Shown here: piece after piece, positions 7,883 to 16,858 of the stretch
How the letters are laid out: the number at the start of each line of letters is the position of its first letter
Position numbering within the stretch: the stretch's first letter is position 1
NCBI RefSeq assembly: GCF_014202315.1
Contig: NZ_JACHGN010000005.1
Span: 186,001 to 250,000 of the forward strand
Direction of reading: 5' to 3'
DNA from: Thermocatellispora tengchongensis
GTDB taxonomy: Bacteria > Actinomycetota > Actinomycetes > Streptosporangiales > Streptosporangiaceae
DNA length: 64,000 bases
Program-made: the position numbers and the translations under genes
Notes under the pieces: generated by a model
The model's database searches: none
Seen by the model: the letters and a program-made list of their open reading frames with translations, nothing else
Told to the model about the DNA's origin: nothing

Positions 7883-9241
7883 TCACGCGACCTCGTCCTC
7901 GGCCCGGCCGCCGGCGCGGACGATGACCCGGTAGGAGCCGCTGCGCAGGAACGACAGCGACAGGGCGCGGGAGGAGACCACGCGCTCGCTGCCCAGGCGG
8001 GCGCCGCTCTCGGCCACCAGGGTGAGGGCGCGCTGCTCGGCGACGGCGCGCCTGCGCTCCAGCTCGGCGGGGGTCTCGGCGTACACGACGGTGTCCACCC
8101 AGGCGCTCGGCTCGGTGCAGGCCGCGCCGACCGCGGCCGGTTCGCCGCCCGCGTCCACCAGCGCGGACGCCGGCGCCACCCGCCCGGCCACCTCGCGCGC
8201 CCGCGCCTGCGCCCCGTCGGGCCCCTCGCCGGCCTCGGCCGCCGTCACCACGGCGGCACGCGGGTCGTGCCCGGCCAGCAGCGCGAACGCGGCGGCGGCC
8301 GAGGCGTGGGAGCCGGGGATGCGGGTCAGCGATGCCCGGGGCACGGCCATGCGGACGCCGCCGGGGCCGGGCAGCTCGGTGGCGACGTGCGGCAGGCCGT
8401 CGCGTACCTGGCCGACCGCGAGCGCGTCGGCGTACGCGAGCCCGACGACGGCGTCGCTCACCCCGGCCAGGCGCACGGCGCCGGTCAGGGCGGCGGCGCC
8501 GGTGGCCGACAGGGCGAGCACGGGCAGCAGCCGCAGCCGCTCGGCGGAGATGCGGCCCCCGTCGCCGGCGACGAACCAGGCCGAGGTGCCGGGGCCGAGC
8601 TGCGCGGCGATCCGGCCGCAGCGCTCCACCACCTGCTCCACCCGGCCGAGCAGCGCCGCGTTGATCACGGTCGCGGCCTCGCGGTCGAGCAGCCCGAGCC
8701 CGCCGACCTGGTGCGACAGCGAGACGCGCAGCGCGGGGAAGGCGTCGCGGATCAGCTCGGCGGCGGCCAGCTCGTGATCGGCGCGGCCCGGGGCGCCGGT
8801 GGCGGTGACCGCGAGCGCGGCGAGCCCGTCGGCGTGCGCGGCGGCGGCGTGGCCGAGCAGGCCGTAGATGTCCAGGGCGGCCAGCTCCACGCCGAACAGG
8901 TCGTGCCCGCCGAGCACCGCGGTCTGCCGGCCGACGAGGGCGCGCAGCAGCGGGGAGGGGTGGCCGGAGCCGAGGCCGCGCGGGGACAGGCGGGGCAGCA
9001 CGCGTACGGCGGCGACCGGCTCGCCCGCGCCCGCCGGGTCAAGCTCGGCGGAGACGTCCCAGGTCACCGAGCCGACCGGAGCGCCGCCGGCCAGGCCGCG
9101 CAGCGTGCGCACCAGGGCCCGGTCATCGCCCGCCCGGCAGGTCGCGTGGCGGACCAGCGGCACCCCGCCCGCGGCCCCCGTGCGCACGAGCGCCGCGGCG
9201 CGTGCCGTGCCGCCGGCCAGGCGGACGCCGATGCGTACCAC
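7883..9241 (-). CDS. Degenerate hydantoinase/oxoprolinase-like protein
   Basis: A 452-residue relative of the HyuA N-terminal/ASKHA-type hydantoinases. The recognisable core is LSHQVGGLGLLDREAATVIN (family pattern SHE-G-LGLLERENAT-NAAL) near residues 190-210. The N-terminus reads RIGVRLAGGTARAAALV, whereas active relatives have a DxGGT phosphate-binding loop; here the Asp is missing. The protein is also shorter than full HyuA enzymes. It is therefore probably a partner or sensor for the DUF917 protein rather than an ATP-dependent hydrolase. The start is taken at the GTG at 9241, where AAGGA lies upstream although 13 bases away. Confidence 0.75.
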   Translation of the reverse strand: MVRIGVRLAGGTARAAALVRTGAAGGVPLVRHATCRAGDDRALVRTLRGLAGGAPVGSVTWDVSAELDPAGAGEPVAAVRVLPRLSPRGLGSGHPSPLLRALVGRQTAVLGGHDLFGVELAALDIYGLLGHAAAAHADGLAALAVTATGAPGRADHELAAAELIRDAFPALRVSLSHQVGGLGLLDREAATVINAALLGRVEQVVERCGRIAAQLGPGTSAWFVAGDGGRISAERLRLLPVLALSATGAAALTGAVRLAGVSDAVVGLAYADALAVGQVRDGLPHVATELPGPGGVRMAVPRASLTRIPGSHASAAAAFALLAGHDPRAAVVTAAEAGEGPDGAQARAREVAGRVAPASALVDAGGEPAAVGAACTEPSAWVDTVVYAETPAELERRRAVAEQRALTLVAESGARLGSERVVSSRALSLSFLRSGSYRVIVRAGGRAEDEVA

Positions 9242-9276
9242 GTGGGGCGGTCGTTCCTTTCCGGGGGGAGGGAGAT

Positions 9277-10287
9277 CTAGGCTCTGCTGCGGCGGAGCAG
9301 GCGGTCGAAGCTCACCGCGCCGAGGATCAGCGCACCCTGGACGACCTGCTGGTAAATCGTATCCCAGCCCAGCAGGTTGAACCCGTTGCCGATCAGGGTG
9401 ATCAGCAGCACGCCGATCAGGCCGCGCCAGATCGCGCCCTCGCCGCCGAGCACGCTGGTGCCTCCGACGACGGCCGCCGCGATGGCGGTCAGCTCCATGC
9501 CGGTGGCCATGCTCGCCTGCGCCGAGCCGCCGCGCGCGGCCAGGATCAGCCCGGCCAGCGCGGCGCACACGCCGCTGATCGCGAAGACCGCGACCCGGAT
9601 CGAGCCGACCCGGATGCCGGACAGCCGGGCGGCCTCCTCGTTGCCGCCGATGGCGTACACCCTGCGGCCGAACGTGGTGCGCGCGAGCACGATCCAGCAC
9701 ACGGCCGCCACCAGCAGGAACAGCAGCGAGGCCGCGGTGATCCCGCCGAGTACGGTGGGCCAGCTCAGCGCCTGGAAGGCGGTGGCGACGTCCTCGGGCG
9801 GGTAGACGATCGCGCCCGCGGTGAGGATCACGGCCAGGCCGCGGTACATGATGCTCAGCGCGAGGGTCGCGATGAACGAGTGCACCTTGACCGTGACCAC
9901 GACCAGGCCGTTGATCGCGCCGAGCACGCCGCCGACGAGCACCGCGGCGGCCATGCCCGCGGCCACTCCGGCGCCGCCGGTGACCACCACGGCCGTGATC
10001 GCCGACACGGCGAGCACCGCCGTGATGGACAGGTCGAACGCGCCGGAGATGATGACCAGCGTGGCCGCGCACGCGAGCAGGCCGACCACGGCGGCCTGGT
10101 CGAGCAGGTTGACCAGGTTGCCGGTGGTCAGGAAGGTCTCGGTGGTGAGCGACAGCGCGACCACGATCGCGACCACGCCCAGCACCACGCCGAAGTCGCG
10201 CAGGCGGGTGAAGCGGCCCGCGGCGGCCCCGCCGCCTGCTTTCTCCGCCGCTTCGAGCGCGGCCTCGTTCTCGGCGGTCGTCGTCAT
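9277..10287 (-). CDS. Ribose-type ABC transporter permease
   Basis: A 336-residue integral membrane protein of the BPD_transp_2 (RbsC/MglC) family with about nine or ten hydrophobic segments. A cytoplasmic N-terminus is rich in Ala and Glu. The family signature GGNEEAARLSGIRVGSIRV is present at the coupling-helix region, followed by GGTSVLGGEGAIWRGLIGVL. The ATG at 10287 overlaps the ATPase stop (ATGA). It is one of three importer genes transcribed together; a single permease gene suggests a homodimer in the membrane. Confidence 0.92.
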   Translation of the reverse strand: MTTTAENEAALEAAEKAGGGAAAGRFTRLRDFGVVLGVVAIVVALSLTTETFLTTGNLVNLLDQAAVVGLLACAATLVIISGAFDLSITAVLAVSAITAVVVTGGAGVAAGMAAAVLVGGVLGAINGLVVVTVKVHSFIATLALSIMYRGLAVILTAGAIVYPPEDVATAFQALSWPTVLGGITAASLLFLLVAAVCWIVLARTTFGRRVYAIGGNEEAARLSGIRVGSIRVAVFAISGVCAALAGLILAARGGSAQASMATGMELTAIAAAVVGGTSVLGGEGAIWRGLIGVLLITLIGNGFNLLGWDTIYQQVVQGALILGAVSFDRLLRRSRA

Positions 10288-11813
10288 GGGCGTCCCTCCG
10301 GTGGGGTGGCGGGTGCAGCGGTTGGAGAGGGGGTGTCGGCGAAGGCGAGGGCGAGCACCTGTTCGCGGGTGACCTCGCCGCGGGCGAACTCGCCGACGAC
10401 GCGGCCGTGCCGCATCACGAGTACGCGGTGCGCGAGGCCGAGGACCTCCTCGACCTCGGAGGAGACCATGAGCACGCCCATGCCGTCGGCGGCCAGGTCC
10501 ACCAGCAGGCGGTGGATCTGGCTCTTGGCGGCGACGTCCACGCCGCGGGTGGGCTCGTCCACCAGCAGGACCTTCGGCCGGTCCAGCAGCCACTTGCCGA
10601 ACAGCACCTTCTGCTGGTTGCCGCCGGACAGCGTCCACACCGGGCCGGCCAGGTCCGAGCCGCGTACGTCGAGGTCGCCGAGCATGGCGCCGGCCGCGCG
10701 GCCCTCGGCGCCGCCGCGCACGAAGCCGGCGAGCTGCCGCGAGCCCAGGCTGGCCAGGGCGATGTTCTCGCGCACCGAGCGGCCCAGCACCAGGCCCTGC
10801 TCCTTGCGCGACTCGGGCACCATCGCCAGCCCGGCCCGCATCGAGGCGGGCGGCGAGCCGGGCGGTAGCGGGCGGCCCTCCAGCTCCACCTCGCCGCCGT
10901 CGCGGTGGTCGGCGCCGAAGATCGCGCGCAGCGTCTCCGACCGGCCGCTGCCGACGAGCCCGGCCACGCCGACGATCTCGCCGGCGCGGATGTCCAGGGA
11001 CACGCCGCGTACGGCGGCGCCGCGGCGCACGTCGCGGGCGCGCAGCACCACCGGCGCGGCCTCGGCCACCGGGGCGGGGTCGGGGAAGAACACGTCGAGG
11101 GGACGGCCGACCATGTGCCGCACCAGGCTGTCGGGGGTCTGATCGGCGGCCGGGCCGGTGATGACGTGGCGGCCGTCGCGCAGCACGGTCACGTCGTCGC
11201 ACACCGACAGCACCTCCTCCAGGAAGTGCGAGATCAGCACCACCGCGGCGCCCTCGGCGGCGAGCTGCCGGATCACCGCGAGGAGACGGTCGGTCTCGGT
11301 CTTGGTGAGCAGCGCGGTGGGCTCGTCCATGCCGATGACCTTCGCCCCCGAGGCGAGCGCGCGCAGGATCTCGACCTGCTGCTGCGCGGCCAGCGGCAGG
11401 TCGCGTACCAGGGCGCCGGGGTCGAGGTCGAACCCGGTGCGCTCGGCCAGCTCGGCGAAGGCGCGGGCGTCGGCGGCGCGGGTGCGCCAGCCGAGCCGGT
11501 TGCGCCAGCGGCCGAGATAGACGTTGTCCAGCACGGTCAGCGCGGGCACCAGCGCCAGCTCCTGGGAGATCAGCGCGAAGCCGTGCCGCAGCGCGTCGCG
11601 GGGCGAGCCGATCGAGATCGGCCTCCCGTCGAGCAGGACGCGCCCGGTGTCCGGGGCGACCGCCCCGCACACCGCCTTGAGCAGGGTGGACTTGCCCGCG
11701 CCGTTCTCGCCGAGCAGCCCGTGCACCCGCCCGCCACGCAGGGAGAACGACACGTCGCGCAGCACGGGCACGCCGCCGTACGCCTTGCCGAACCCCTCCA
11801 GGTCGATCCTCAC
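10284..11813 (-). CDS. Ribose-type ABC transporter ATP-binding protein (two ATPase domains)
   Basis: A 509-residue RbsA/MglA-like protein with two tandem ATPase domains. Domain 1 has Walker A GENGAGKST and the Walker B region VIGMDEPTA. Domain 2 has a degenerate Walker A (VGSGRS), the signature LSGGNQQKVLFGKWL and Walker B VLLVDEPTRGVDV, a pattern normal for this family. The start is GTG 11813 with GGGAGG 8 nt upstream. It overlaps the permease gene by 4 bp and lies 33 bp after the binding-protein gene. Confidence 0.93.
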   Translation of the reverse strand: MRIDLEGFGKAYGGVPVLRDVSFSLRGGRVHGLLGENGAGKSTLLKAVCGAVAPDTGRVLLDGRPISIGSPRDALRHGFALISQELALVPALTVLDNVYLGRWRNRLGWRTRAADARAFAELAERTGFDLDPGALVRDLPLAAQQQVEILRALASGAKVIGMDEPTALLTKTETDRLLAVIRQLAAEGAAVVLISHFLEEVLSVCDDVTVLRDGRHVITGPAADQTPDSLVRHMVGRPLDVFFPDPAPVAEAAPVVLRARDVRRGAAVRGVSLDIRAGEIVGVAGLVGSGRSETLRAIFGADHRDGGEVELEGRPLPPGSPPASMRAGLAMVPESRKEQGLVLGRSVRENIALASLGSRQLAGFVRGGAEGRAAGAMLGDLDVRGSDLAGPVWTLSGGNQQKVLFGKWLLDRPKVLLVDEPTRGVDVAAKSQIHRLLVDLAADGMGVLMVSSEVEEVLGLAHRVLVMRHGRVVGEFARGEVTREQVLALAFADTPSPTAAPATPPEGRP

Positions 11814-11846
11814 CAGCCGGCCCTCCCGGGTACGCTCACGCGGCGC

Positions 11847-12896
11847 CTACTCGTCGTACTCGCCCTGGACGTCCTTGAGGGCGTCCTTGGTGCCGAGGCC
11901 GCCGTTGGGGGCGAGGTCGGTCGAGCTGTTGGCCGCCGTGACGTCCTGGCCGCGCGCCTTGGCCAGGCCCAGCTCGGCCGCCTTGGCGCCCGCGGTCTTC
12001 TCCGGCAGGTAGTACGTGGCGAACCAGCGGCCCTCCTGGACCGCCCGCACGGCCTGGCGGGAGCCGCCGTTGCCGACGAACAGCACGTCCTTGCCCCCGG
12101 CCACGCCCTCGGCGCCCGCGATGGCCTGGGAGGAGCCGATGACGACGTTGACGTCGGGCTGCGACTGCAGCACGTCCTGCATCGCCTTGCGGCCGCTCTC
12201 CTTGGTGTAGCCGCCCTCGACCCGGGCCACCAGTTCCACGCCGGGGGCCGCCTCCAGGGCCTTGACCGCGGCGTCGGTACGGGCGTTGTCCAGCGGCAGG
12301 GACTTGAAGCCCTCCAGGTACGCCACCTTGCACGGGTTCAGCTTCTTGCTCTGGCAGGCGGCGACGCCCAGCTCGCCGAGCTTGCGCCCGTTGTCGGTGG
12401 GCACGTCGAGCAGCGTCAGCATGCCGGGCACCTGGGACTCGGTGGTGTCGTAGCGGGTGCCGACCGGGGTGAACTCGGCGACCACGGTGATCCCGGCGGC
12501 GACGGCCTGCCGGACCGCGGGCACCACGGCGGCGCCGTCGTTGGCCTGGACGATGAACACGTCGAAGCGCTTGGAGGTGACCGCGTCCTGGATCTGCTGC
12601 ACCTGGGTCTGGGCGTCGAAGTTGGGGTCGAAGAACTCGGCCTCGGCGTCGTTGGCCTTGGCGTACTCCTCGATGCCGGCCCAGGTGGCCGCGGCGAAGG
12701 AGTTCGCGCGGGCGAAGCCGAAGAACGCGATGCGCTTGTGGCCGCCGGCGCTCGCCGAGGGCGCGCCCTCGGCCGTCGCGCCCGTGGTGCCGCCGGTCTC
12801 CGACCCGGGCGCGACGCAGGCCGCGCTCAGGGCCAGCAGCCCGGCCGCCATGATCCCGGCCGCGAGTCCGCGCCCGTACCTGTCCCGAATGCTCAT
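11847..12896 (-). CDS. Ribose-type ABC transporter substrate-binding lipoprotein
   Basis: A 349-residue periplasmic-binding-protein type I lipoprotein. A signal sequence ends at LSAAC with the lipidated Cys at 27, then a Gly/Thr/Ser linker leads into RIAFFGFARANSFAAATWAG, the usual first strand of sugar-type binding proteins. Later landmarks are AQTQVQQIQDAVTSKRFDVF and NVVIGSSQAIAGAEG. The ligand cannot be read from sequence; context (DUF917, hydantoinase-like, PucR) argues against an ordinary sugar. ATG 12896 overlaps the upstream ABM gene stop by one base (TGATG). Confidence 0.9.
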   Translation of the reverse strand: MSIRDRYGRGLAAGIMAAGLLALSAACVAPGSETGGTTGATAEGAPSASAGGHKRIAFFGFARANSFAAATWAGIEEYAKANDAEAEFFDPNFDAQTQVQQIQDAVTSKRFDVFIVQANDGAAVVPAVRQAVAAGITVVAEFTPVGTRYDTTESQVPGMLTLLDVPTDNGRKLGELGVAACQSKKLNPCKVAYLEGFKSLPLDNARTDAAVKALEAAPGVELVARVEGGYTKESGRKAMQDVLQSQPDVNVVIGSSQAIAGAEGVAGGKDVLFVGNGGSRQAVRAVQEGRWFATYYLPEKTAGAKAAELGLAKARGQDVTAANSSTDLAPNGGLGTKDALKDVQGEYDE

Positions 12897-13246
12897 CAGC
12901 CTGTCCCGCCTTCTCCGTTGTCGCCGCGACGGCGCCCGGCCTCCTGCACGATGCGGTAGACCCCGCCGCCCTCGCCCTCGCCCGGCCCGCCGTCCAGCAG
13001 CGCGCCCAGCTCGGCCGTGACGGACCGCCGCCATGGATCGTCCAGCCACTGCTGGTAGTCCGCCTCGCCCTCCCACGTGGCGATCACCACGTACGGCGCG
13101 CCGGCCTGGACCGGCCGGTGCAGCGAGGCGTCGAGGCAGCCCGGCAGCGAGGTGGCCCGTTCGAGGACACGGTGGCGGGAGAAGAACTCCTCCACGTCGC
13201 CGTCCTTGCCGGGAAGCGGCCGAAGTTGCAGAACGCTGCGGATCAC
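12896..13246 (-). CDS. ABM-fold (antibiotic biosynthesis monooxygenase-like) protein
   Basis: A 116-residue single-domain ferredoxin-like protein of the ABM superfamily: VLQLRPLPGKDGDVEEFF, a central LPGCLDASLHR and YVVIATWEGEADYQQWL. Members include small cofactor-free monooxygenases and heme-degrading enzymes, and the fold alone does not fix the function. It is the first gene of the catabolic operon. GTG 13246 follows GGAGGAGCAC closely. An oxidation step before or after transport is a possible role but remains inference. Confidence 0.8.
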   Translation of the reverse strand: MIRSVLQLRPLPGKDGDVEEFFSRHRVLERATSLPGCLDASLHRPVQAGAPYVVIATWEGEADYQQWLDDPWRRSVTAELGALLDGGPGEGEGGGVYRIVQEAGRRRGDNGEGGTG

Positions 13247-13648
13247 GTGCTCCTCCGAGCGATAAACCGTCTGTTAACCCGCCGTCCCCCACGACGTGGA
13301 ACAGACTGTAGAAACCGGGCTCGAACCGTCCTGTGCACCCGGCACAGCGCCGCATCCGGCCGCTGTGCCGTTCGTACATCTCCCGGCGTACACGGCCAGT
13401 CGTGCATCGGCCGTGGCGGGCCGCACGTGGGCACGCCGAAGCGCGCGCCGCCGGGGCGGCGCGCGCAGGAGAAGAAGCCGGACGCCCGGCTGTGGCGCGG
13501 ACGTGCGGCGGAGCGGCGAGGCCGCACGGGCGGCCCCGCCGCCGTCACACGGCCCGGCCCCGCCGCCGCATCACGCGGCCCGGCCCCGCCGCCGCGTCAC
13601 ACGGCCCCGCCCCGCCGCCGCGTCACACGGCCCGGCCCCGCCGCCGGG
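13247..13648. other. Gap between two minus-strand genes: promoter region and repeats
   Basis: This 402-bp gap holds the probable promoter of the catabolic operon in its left part and a 26-bp tandem array in its right part. Short open frames across it have no recognisable domain and overlap the repeats, so I call no gene. Confidence 0.6.
13269..13306 (-). promoter_or_regulatory. Possible operator upstream of the catabolic operon
   Basis: Inverted 7-bp arms, GTCTGTT (13269-13275) and AACAGAC (13300-13306), separated by 24 bp, lie 23 bp upstream of the first gene. They are AT-richer than the surroundings. They could bind the operon's PucR protein as two half sites, but no second copy was found to support this. 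Confidence 0.3.
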
Positions 13649-13665
13649 TCACGTGGCCCGGCCCT
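13544..13665. repeat. 26-bp tandem repeat, about 4.7 copies
   Basis: Units start at 13544, 13570, 13596, 13622 and 13648 (partial). The core is GTCACACGGCCCGGCCCCG plus CCGCCGC, with one to three changes per copy. The last, partial unit contains the stop codon of the glycosidase gene that ends at 13649. No spacers are present, so this is not a CRISPR array. Confidence 0.85.
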
Positions 13666-16600
13666 CCAGGGCGGCGATGGCGATCGTGCCGGACGTGCCG
13701 CGCAGGCCGAAGCCGTACCGGAAGCCGGCGCGGGCCTCCGCGGAGCCGAGGGCGGCGCCGATGTGCGCCGAGCGCAGCCGCCGCCACGCGCCGTCGGTGT
13801 GGGCGAAGGAGGTGATGGTGTCGCCCGACAGCATCAGGGCGAACCGGTCGCCCGGCTTGAGGGTCAGGGCGGCGTCGCCCGGGGTGTCCAGGAACGCGCC
13901 GTTGATCCGCACGTTGATGCCCGACGCCTTTCGGGTGTGGTTGTACCACGCGGTGACGTAGTCGTCCGCGTCCTTGACCCAGCCCGCGAAGACGCTGTCC
14001 TCGGGGCTGCCGGTCCCGGCGAACGAGTCCACCGTCACCACGGTGAGCGCGTCGCCGGGGGGCAGGGGCGCGGGCCCGGCGACCAGGCCGAAGAAGGGCT
14101 GGTCGCCGCTGCCGGCGTACCGGCCGCCGCCGGCCGCGACCGACGGCTCGGCCTCCCCGCCGAAGGGCCGGTGGACGGTGTAGCGGGCCGAGGTGTCCTG
14201 CGGGAACGCGTCCTGGATGGCCACGGTGGGGAAGGCGGCAGGGTCGAGCGGCACGTCGAGCCGCGCGTACGCGCTCGCCGCCCGCGCATCGGCCGCGCCC
14301 GCCCGGTACGTGGCGAAGGCCCGCAGCGGGTAGGCGTCCGGGCGGGTCCCGGCGGGCGGCGTCACCCGCCAGCGCGCGCGGAACTCGCCCCCGGCCCGGA
14401 CCACGCTCGCCTCCACGCGCCCGGCCGGCTCGGCGGACCAGCCCGGCGGCACGGCCAGGGTGGTGCGCACCCGCGTGACGGGCCGGTCGTCCTCGTTGCG
14501 GAAGACCGCGGTCACGGTGGCGGGCTCGCCGGGGCGGGCCGGCGTGGGCGTCTCGATCGGCGTCTCGATCGACAGGCGGGTGCCGGCCGCGGCCGGGGAC
14601 CACGCCTGCAGCTCGGTGACGCCGACCCAGGCGCCCGCCGGGTTGCGGAACACCAGCCGGATCTTGGTGGTGGTCAGCGCCGGGAACGTGATCCGGTTCA
14701 GCGCCGCGCCCGCGGGCCGCTCCGGCGTGCGCACCTGGCCGGGGACCTCCCGCCACGCCGCGCCGTCCCAGTGCTCCAGCCGGTACGACGCGGGCGCGCG
14801 CACCCCGCCGCCGTCGTCGTAGGCGTGGAACCGCACGTCGCTCACCTCGGTCGGCACCCCGAAGTCCACCCCGAGGTGGTCCTCGGCGTTCGGCGAGCGG
14901 TAGTTCGTCCACCGGCTGTGCGGGATGTCGTCGTAGTAGATCCTCCCGTCCACGGCGTCCCAGACGTCGTCGATGCCGTTGGTGTAGGACGCGAACGGCC
15001 GGGGGTGGCCGGCGCCGTGCGGGTTGGCGGCGTCGTTGACCGGCCGGGGCTCGGCGCGCCGGGCGGGGGCGGCGGGCACGCGGGCGGTCAGCTCGCCCAG
15101 GCCGGGACGCGCGGCGACGGGCTCGCCGTCCACGTACAGCCGCAGGCCGGCGCCCTGGCCGTACCGGCTGCCGTCGCGGTCCCACAGCACCGTGACGTTG
15201 TGCCCGTGGTAGGGCACGTTCTCCAGCGCGAAGTGGTCCCAGGAGGCGGGGACCAGCGGGTTGACCACGACCGTGCCGCCGGGCTGCGGGCGCAGCCCGA
15301 TCAGGCCGCTGATCACCAGGTCGGCGAAGGTGGAGTGGTTGTAGTGCTCGCTGTGCCCGCGCCCGTCGTAGATCCAGCGCGGCTCGTCGGGGTGGTGCGC
15401 CTCGGCGACGTACGGGCGGCCGTCCTTGTACTGGGTGAGCGCGTAGCCGCGCAGCACCCGGTAGTAGTCCTCGGCGGTGACCACCGGCTGCTCGGGGCCG
15501 TTGAGCAGGTTGGCCATGGCGGTCAGCGTGGTGGAGGTCGAGTAGGGCCAGCTCGGGCCGTTCCAGCGGCAGCATCCCCTCAGCGCGTCGCGCATGAAGT
15601 ACGGGCTGCGCCGCTCGGCGGTCGTCGGGCCGTACGGCGCGGCGAACCCCTGCGGGTCGAGGAGCTGCGCCCACGCCTTCTCGGTGCCCGGGTTCGCCAT
15701 GCCGAACGCCCAGGGCACGAACCCGATCTGCTCCCGGGTGGACGCCAGGCGCCGCTGCGGGTCCAGGTCGGCGCGGGCCTTGTGGTAGAAGAACGCCCGC
15801 TCGGGGTCCCACAGGTGGCGGTGCAGCGCGGTGCGCAGCGCGCCGGCCCGCCGCTCGAACGTCGCGGCCAGCGCCTTGTCGCCCTGCCGCCCGCGCATCC
15901 GGGCGATGGCGGCGATGGCGCGGGCGTCGCCGTACTGGTAGGCGTTCAGGGTCGGCCGGTAGCCGGCGCCGCCGTGGTAGGGGTCGGCGGGGTCGGTCTC
16001 GTAGGAGGACGCGGTGTACTCCATGGCGTCCCAGACCGGAACCGACCAGTAGAGACCGAGTTCTTTGTCGAACTGACCGCCCCACTTGTCGTACTGGCGG
16101 ACCAGGTCGGGCAGCAGGTCCTCGACGAACCCGGCGTCGCCCGTGACCAGGTAGCGCTGGTAGGCGGCGTCGGCGGCCCAGAAGGCGTACTGGTGGGCCC
16201 AGTCGTCGGTGTCCTTGTTGACGTAGTCCTCCTTGGGCTTGGGCCCGGAGCCGGGACCACGCAGCCAGTACGTCAGGTAGTCGTCGAGCGGGCGGGTGTC
16301 GCGCAGCCAGCGGCCCTCGTACACGTGGTGGCCGGCGGCGGCGACGATGCCGCCGAGCGGCGCGGCGTATCCGGGGGCGTTGTGGAACTCGGTGATGATG
16401 TTCCCGGTCGCGGCGTCGGTGTAGCGGATGTGCCGCTTGTAGGTGCTCCAGCGGTAGTAGTAGACGTCCTGGATCTCCCGGTCGGGCACCTCCAGGAAGG
16501 GGATGTTCGCCTTGTACCACTCCGGCTCGGCGTAGCCGGCCAATGGCGCGTCGTGGTCCAGGAAGGCGGTGCCCCGGCCCACCTCGGGGTACGGGGCGGG

Positions 16601-16711
16601 GGCCGGGACCGCCGGCCGGGCGGCGGCCCCGGCGGGGGCGGCGGGGGTGAGGGCGGCGGTCGGCGCGACCAGCGCGACCAGCGTCGCGAGCGCCACGGCC
16701 GTGCGTCTCAT
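13649..16711 (-). CDS. Secreted multidomain glycoside hydrolase (MGH1/GH63-like)
   Basis: A 1020-residue exported enzyme. Residues 1-32 form a signal peptide. Residues about 60-480 form an (alpha/alpha)6 MGH1-like hydrolase domain: YYYRWSTYKRHI, WAHQYAFWAADAAY, WDAMEYTASSYE (acidic residue of a WxxE type) and CCRWNGPSWPYSTSTTL are visible. Next come a discoidin/F5-8C-like carbohydrate-binding domain (DDVWDAVDGRIYYDD to GAWVGVTELQAWSP), a NEW3-like Ig domain around 700-800 and a C-terminal lectin-like beta domain (SFAGTGSPEDSVFAGWV). It probably trims extracellular polysaccharide. ATG 16711 follows GAGGTG. The 3' end runs into a tandem repeat. Confidence 0.85.
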   Translation of the reverse strand: MRRTAVALATLVALVAPTAALTPAAPAGAAARPAVPAPAPYPEVGRGTAFLDHDAPLAGYAEPEWYKANIPFLEVPDREIQDVYYYRWSTYKRHIRYTDAATGNIITEFHNAPGYAAPLGGIVAAAGHHVYEGRWLRDTRPLDDYLTYWLRGPGSGPKPKEDYVNKDTDDWAHQYAFWAADAAYQRYLVTGDAGFVEDLLPDLVRQYDKWGGQFDKELGLYWSVPVWDAMEYTASSYETDPADPYHGGAGYRPTLNAYQYGDARAIAAIARMRGRQGDKALAATFERRAGALRTALHRHLWDPERAFFYHKARADLDPQRRLASTREQIGFVPWAFGMANPGTEKAWAQLLDPQGFAAPYGPTTAERRSPYFMRDALRGCCRWNGPSWPYSTSTTLTAMANLLNGPEQPVVTAEDYYRVLRGYALTQYKDGRPYVAEAHHPDEPRWIYDGRGHSEHYNHSTFADLVISGLIGLRPQPGGTVVVNPLVPASWDHFALENVPYHGHNVTVLWDRDGSRYGQGAGLRLYVDGEPVAARPGLGELTARVPAAPARRAEPRPVNDAANPHGAGHPRPFASYTNGIDDVWDAVDGRIYYDDIPHSRWTNYRSPNAEDHLGVDFGVPTEVSDVRFHAYDDGGGVRAPASYRLEHWDGAAWREVPGQVRTPERPAGAALNRITFPALTTTKIRLVFRNPAGAWVGVTELQAWSPAAAGTRLSIETPIETPTPARPGEPATVTAVFRNEDDRPVTRVRTTLAVPPGWSAEPAGRVEASVVRAGGEFRARWRVTPPAGTRPDAYPLRAFATYRAGAADARAASAYARLDVPLDPAAFPTVAIQDAFPQDTSARYTVHRPFGGEAEPSVAAGGGRYAGSGDQPFFGLVAGPAPLPPGDALTVVTVDSFAGTGSPEDSVFAGWVKDADDYVTAWYNHTRKASGINVRINGAFLDTPGDAALTLKPGDRFALMLSGDTITSFAHTDGAWRRLRSAHIGAALGSAEARAGFRYGFGLRGTSGTIAIAALEGRAT

Positions 16712-16858
16712 GGTCACCTCAAACGTGCTCGGGGGGTGACAGGCGCCGGGCATGGCCCGGCCCGGTCAGATCCGATCGCTGCGGTGGATCGAATCTGACC
16801 GTTATTGCACAACTATCGACCACTCACGCGGGGAAGACAAGATCTGTACGGGGCGGGG

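Noticed and set aside
13243-13548. 101-codon minus-strand frame upstream of the ABM gene
   Set aside because: Arg/Pro-rich with no domain, overlaps the promoter region and repeats.
13544-13665. Tandem repeat considered as CRISPR
   Set aside because: Units are contiguous with no unique spacers, and no cas genes are nearby.
13118-16798. A 1226-codon plus-strand open frame across the glycosidase gene
   Set aside because: It is antisense to a gene with clear glycosidase domains and signal peptide; its own translation is Arg/Gly/Val-rich without domains.
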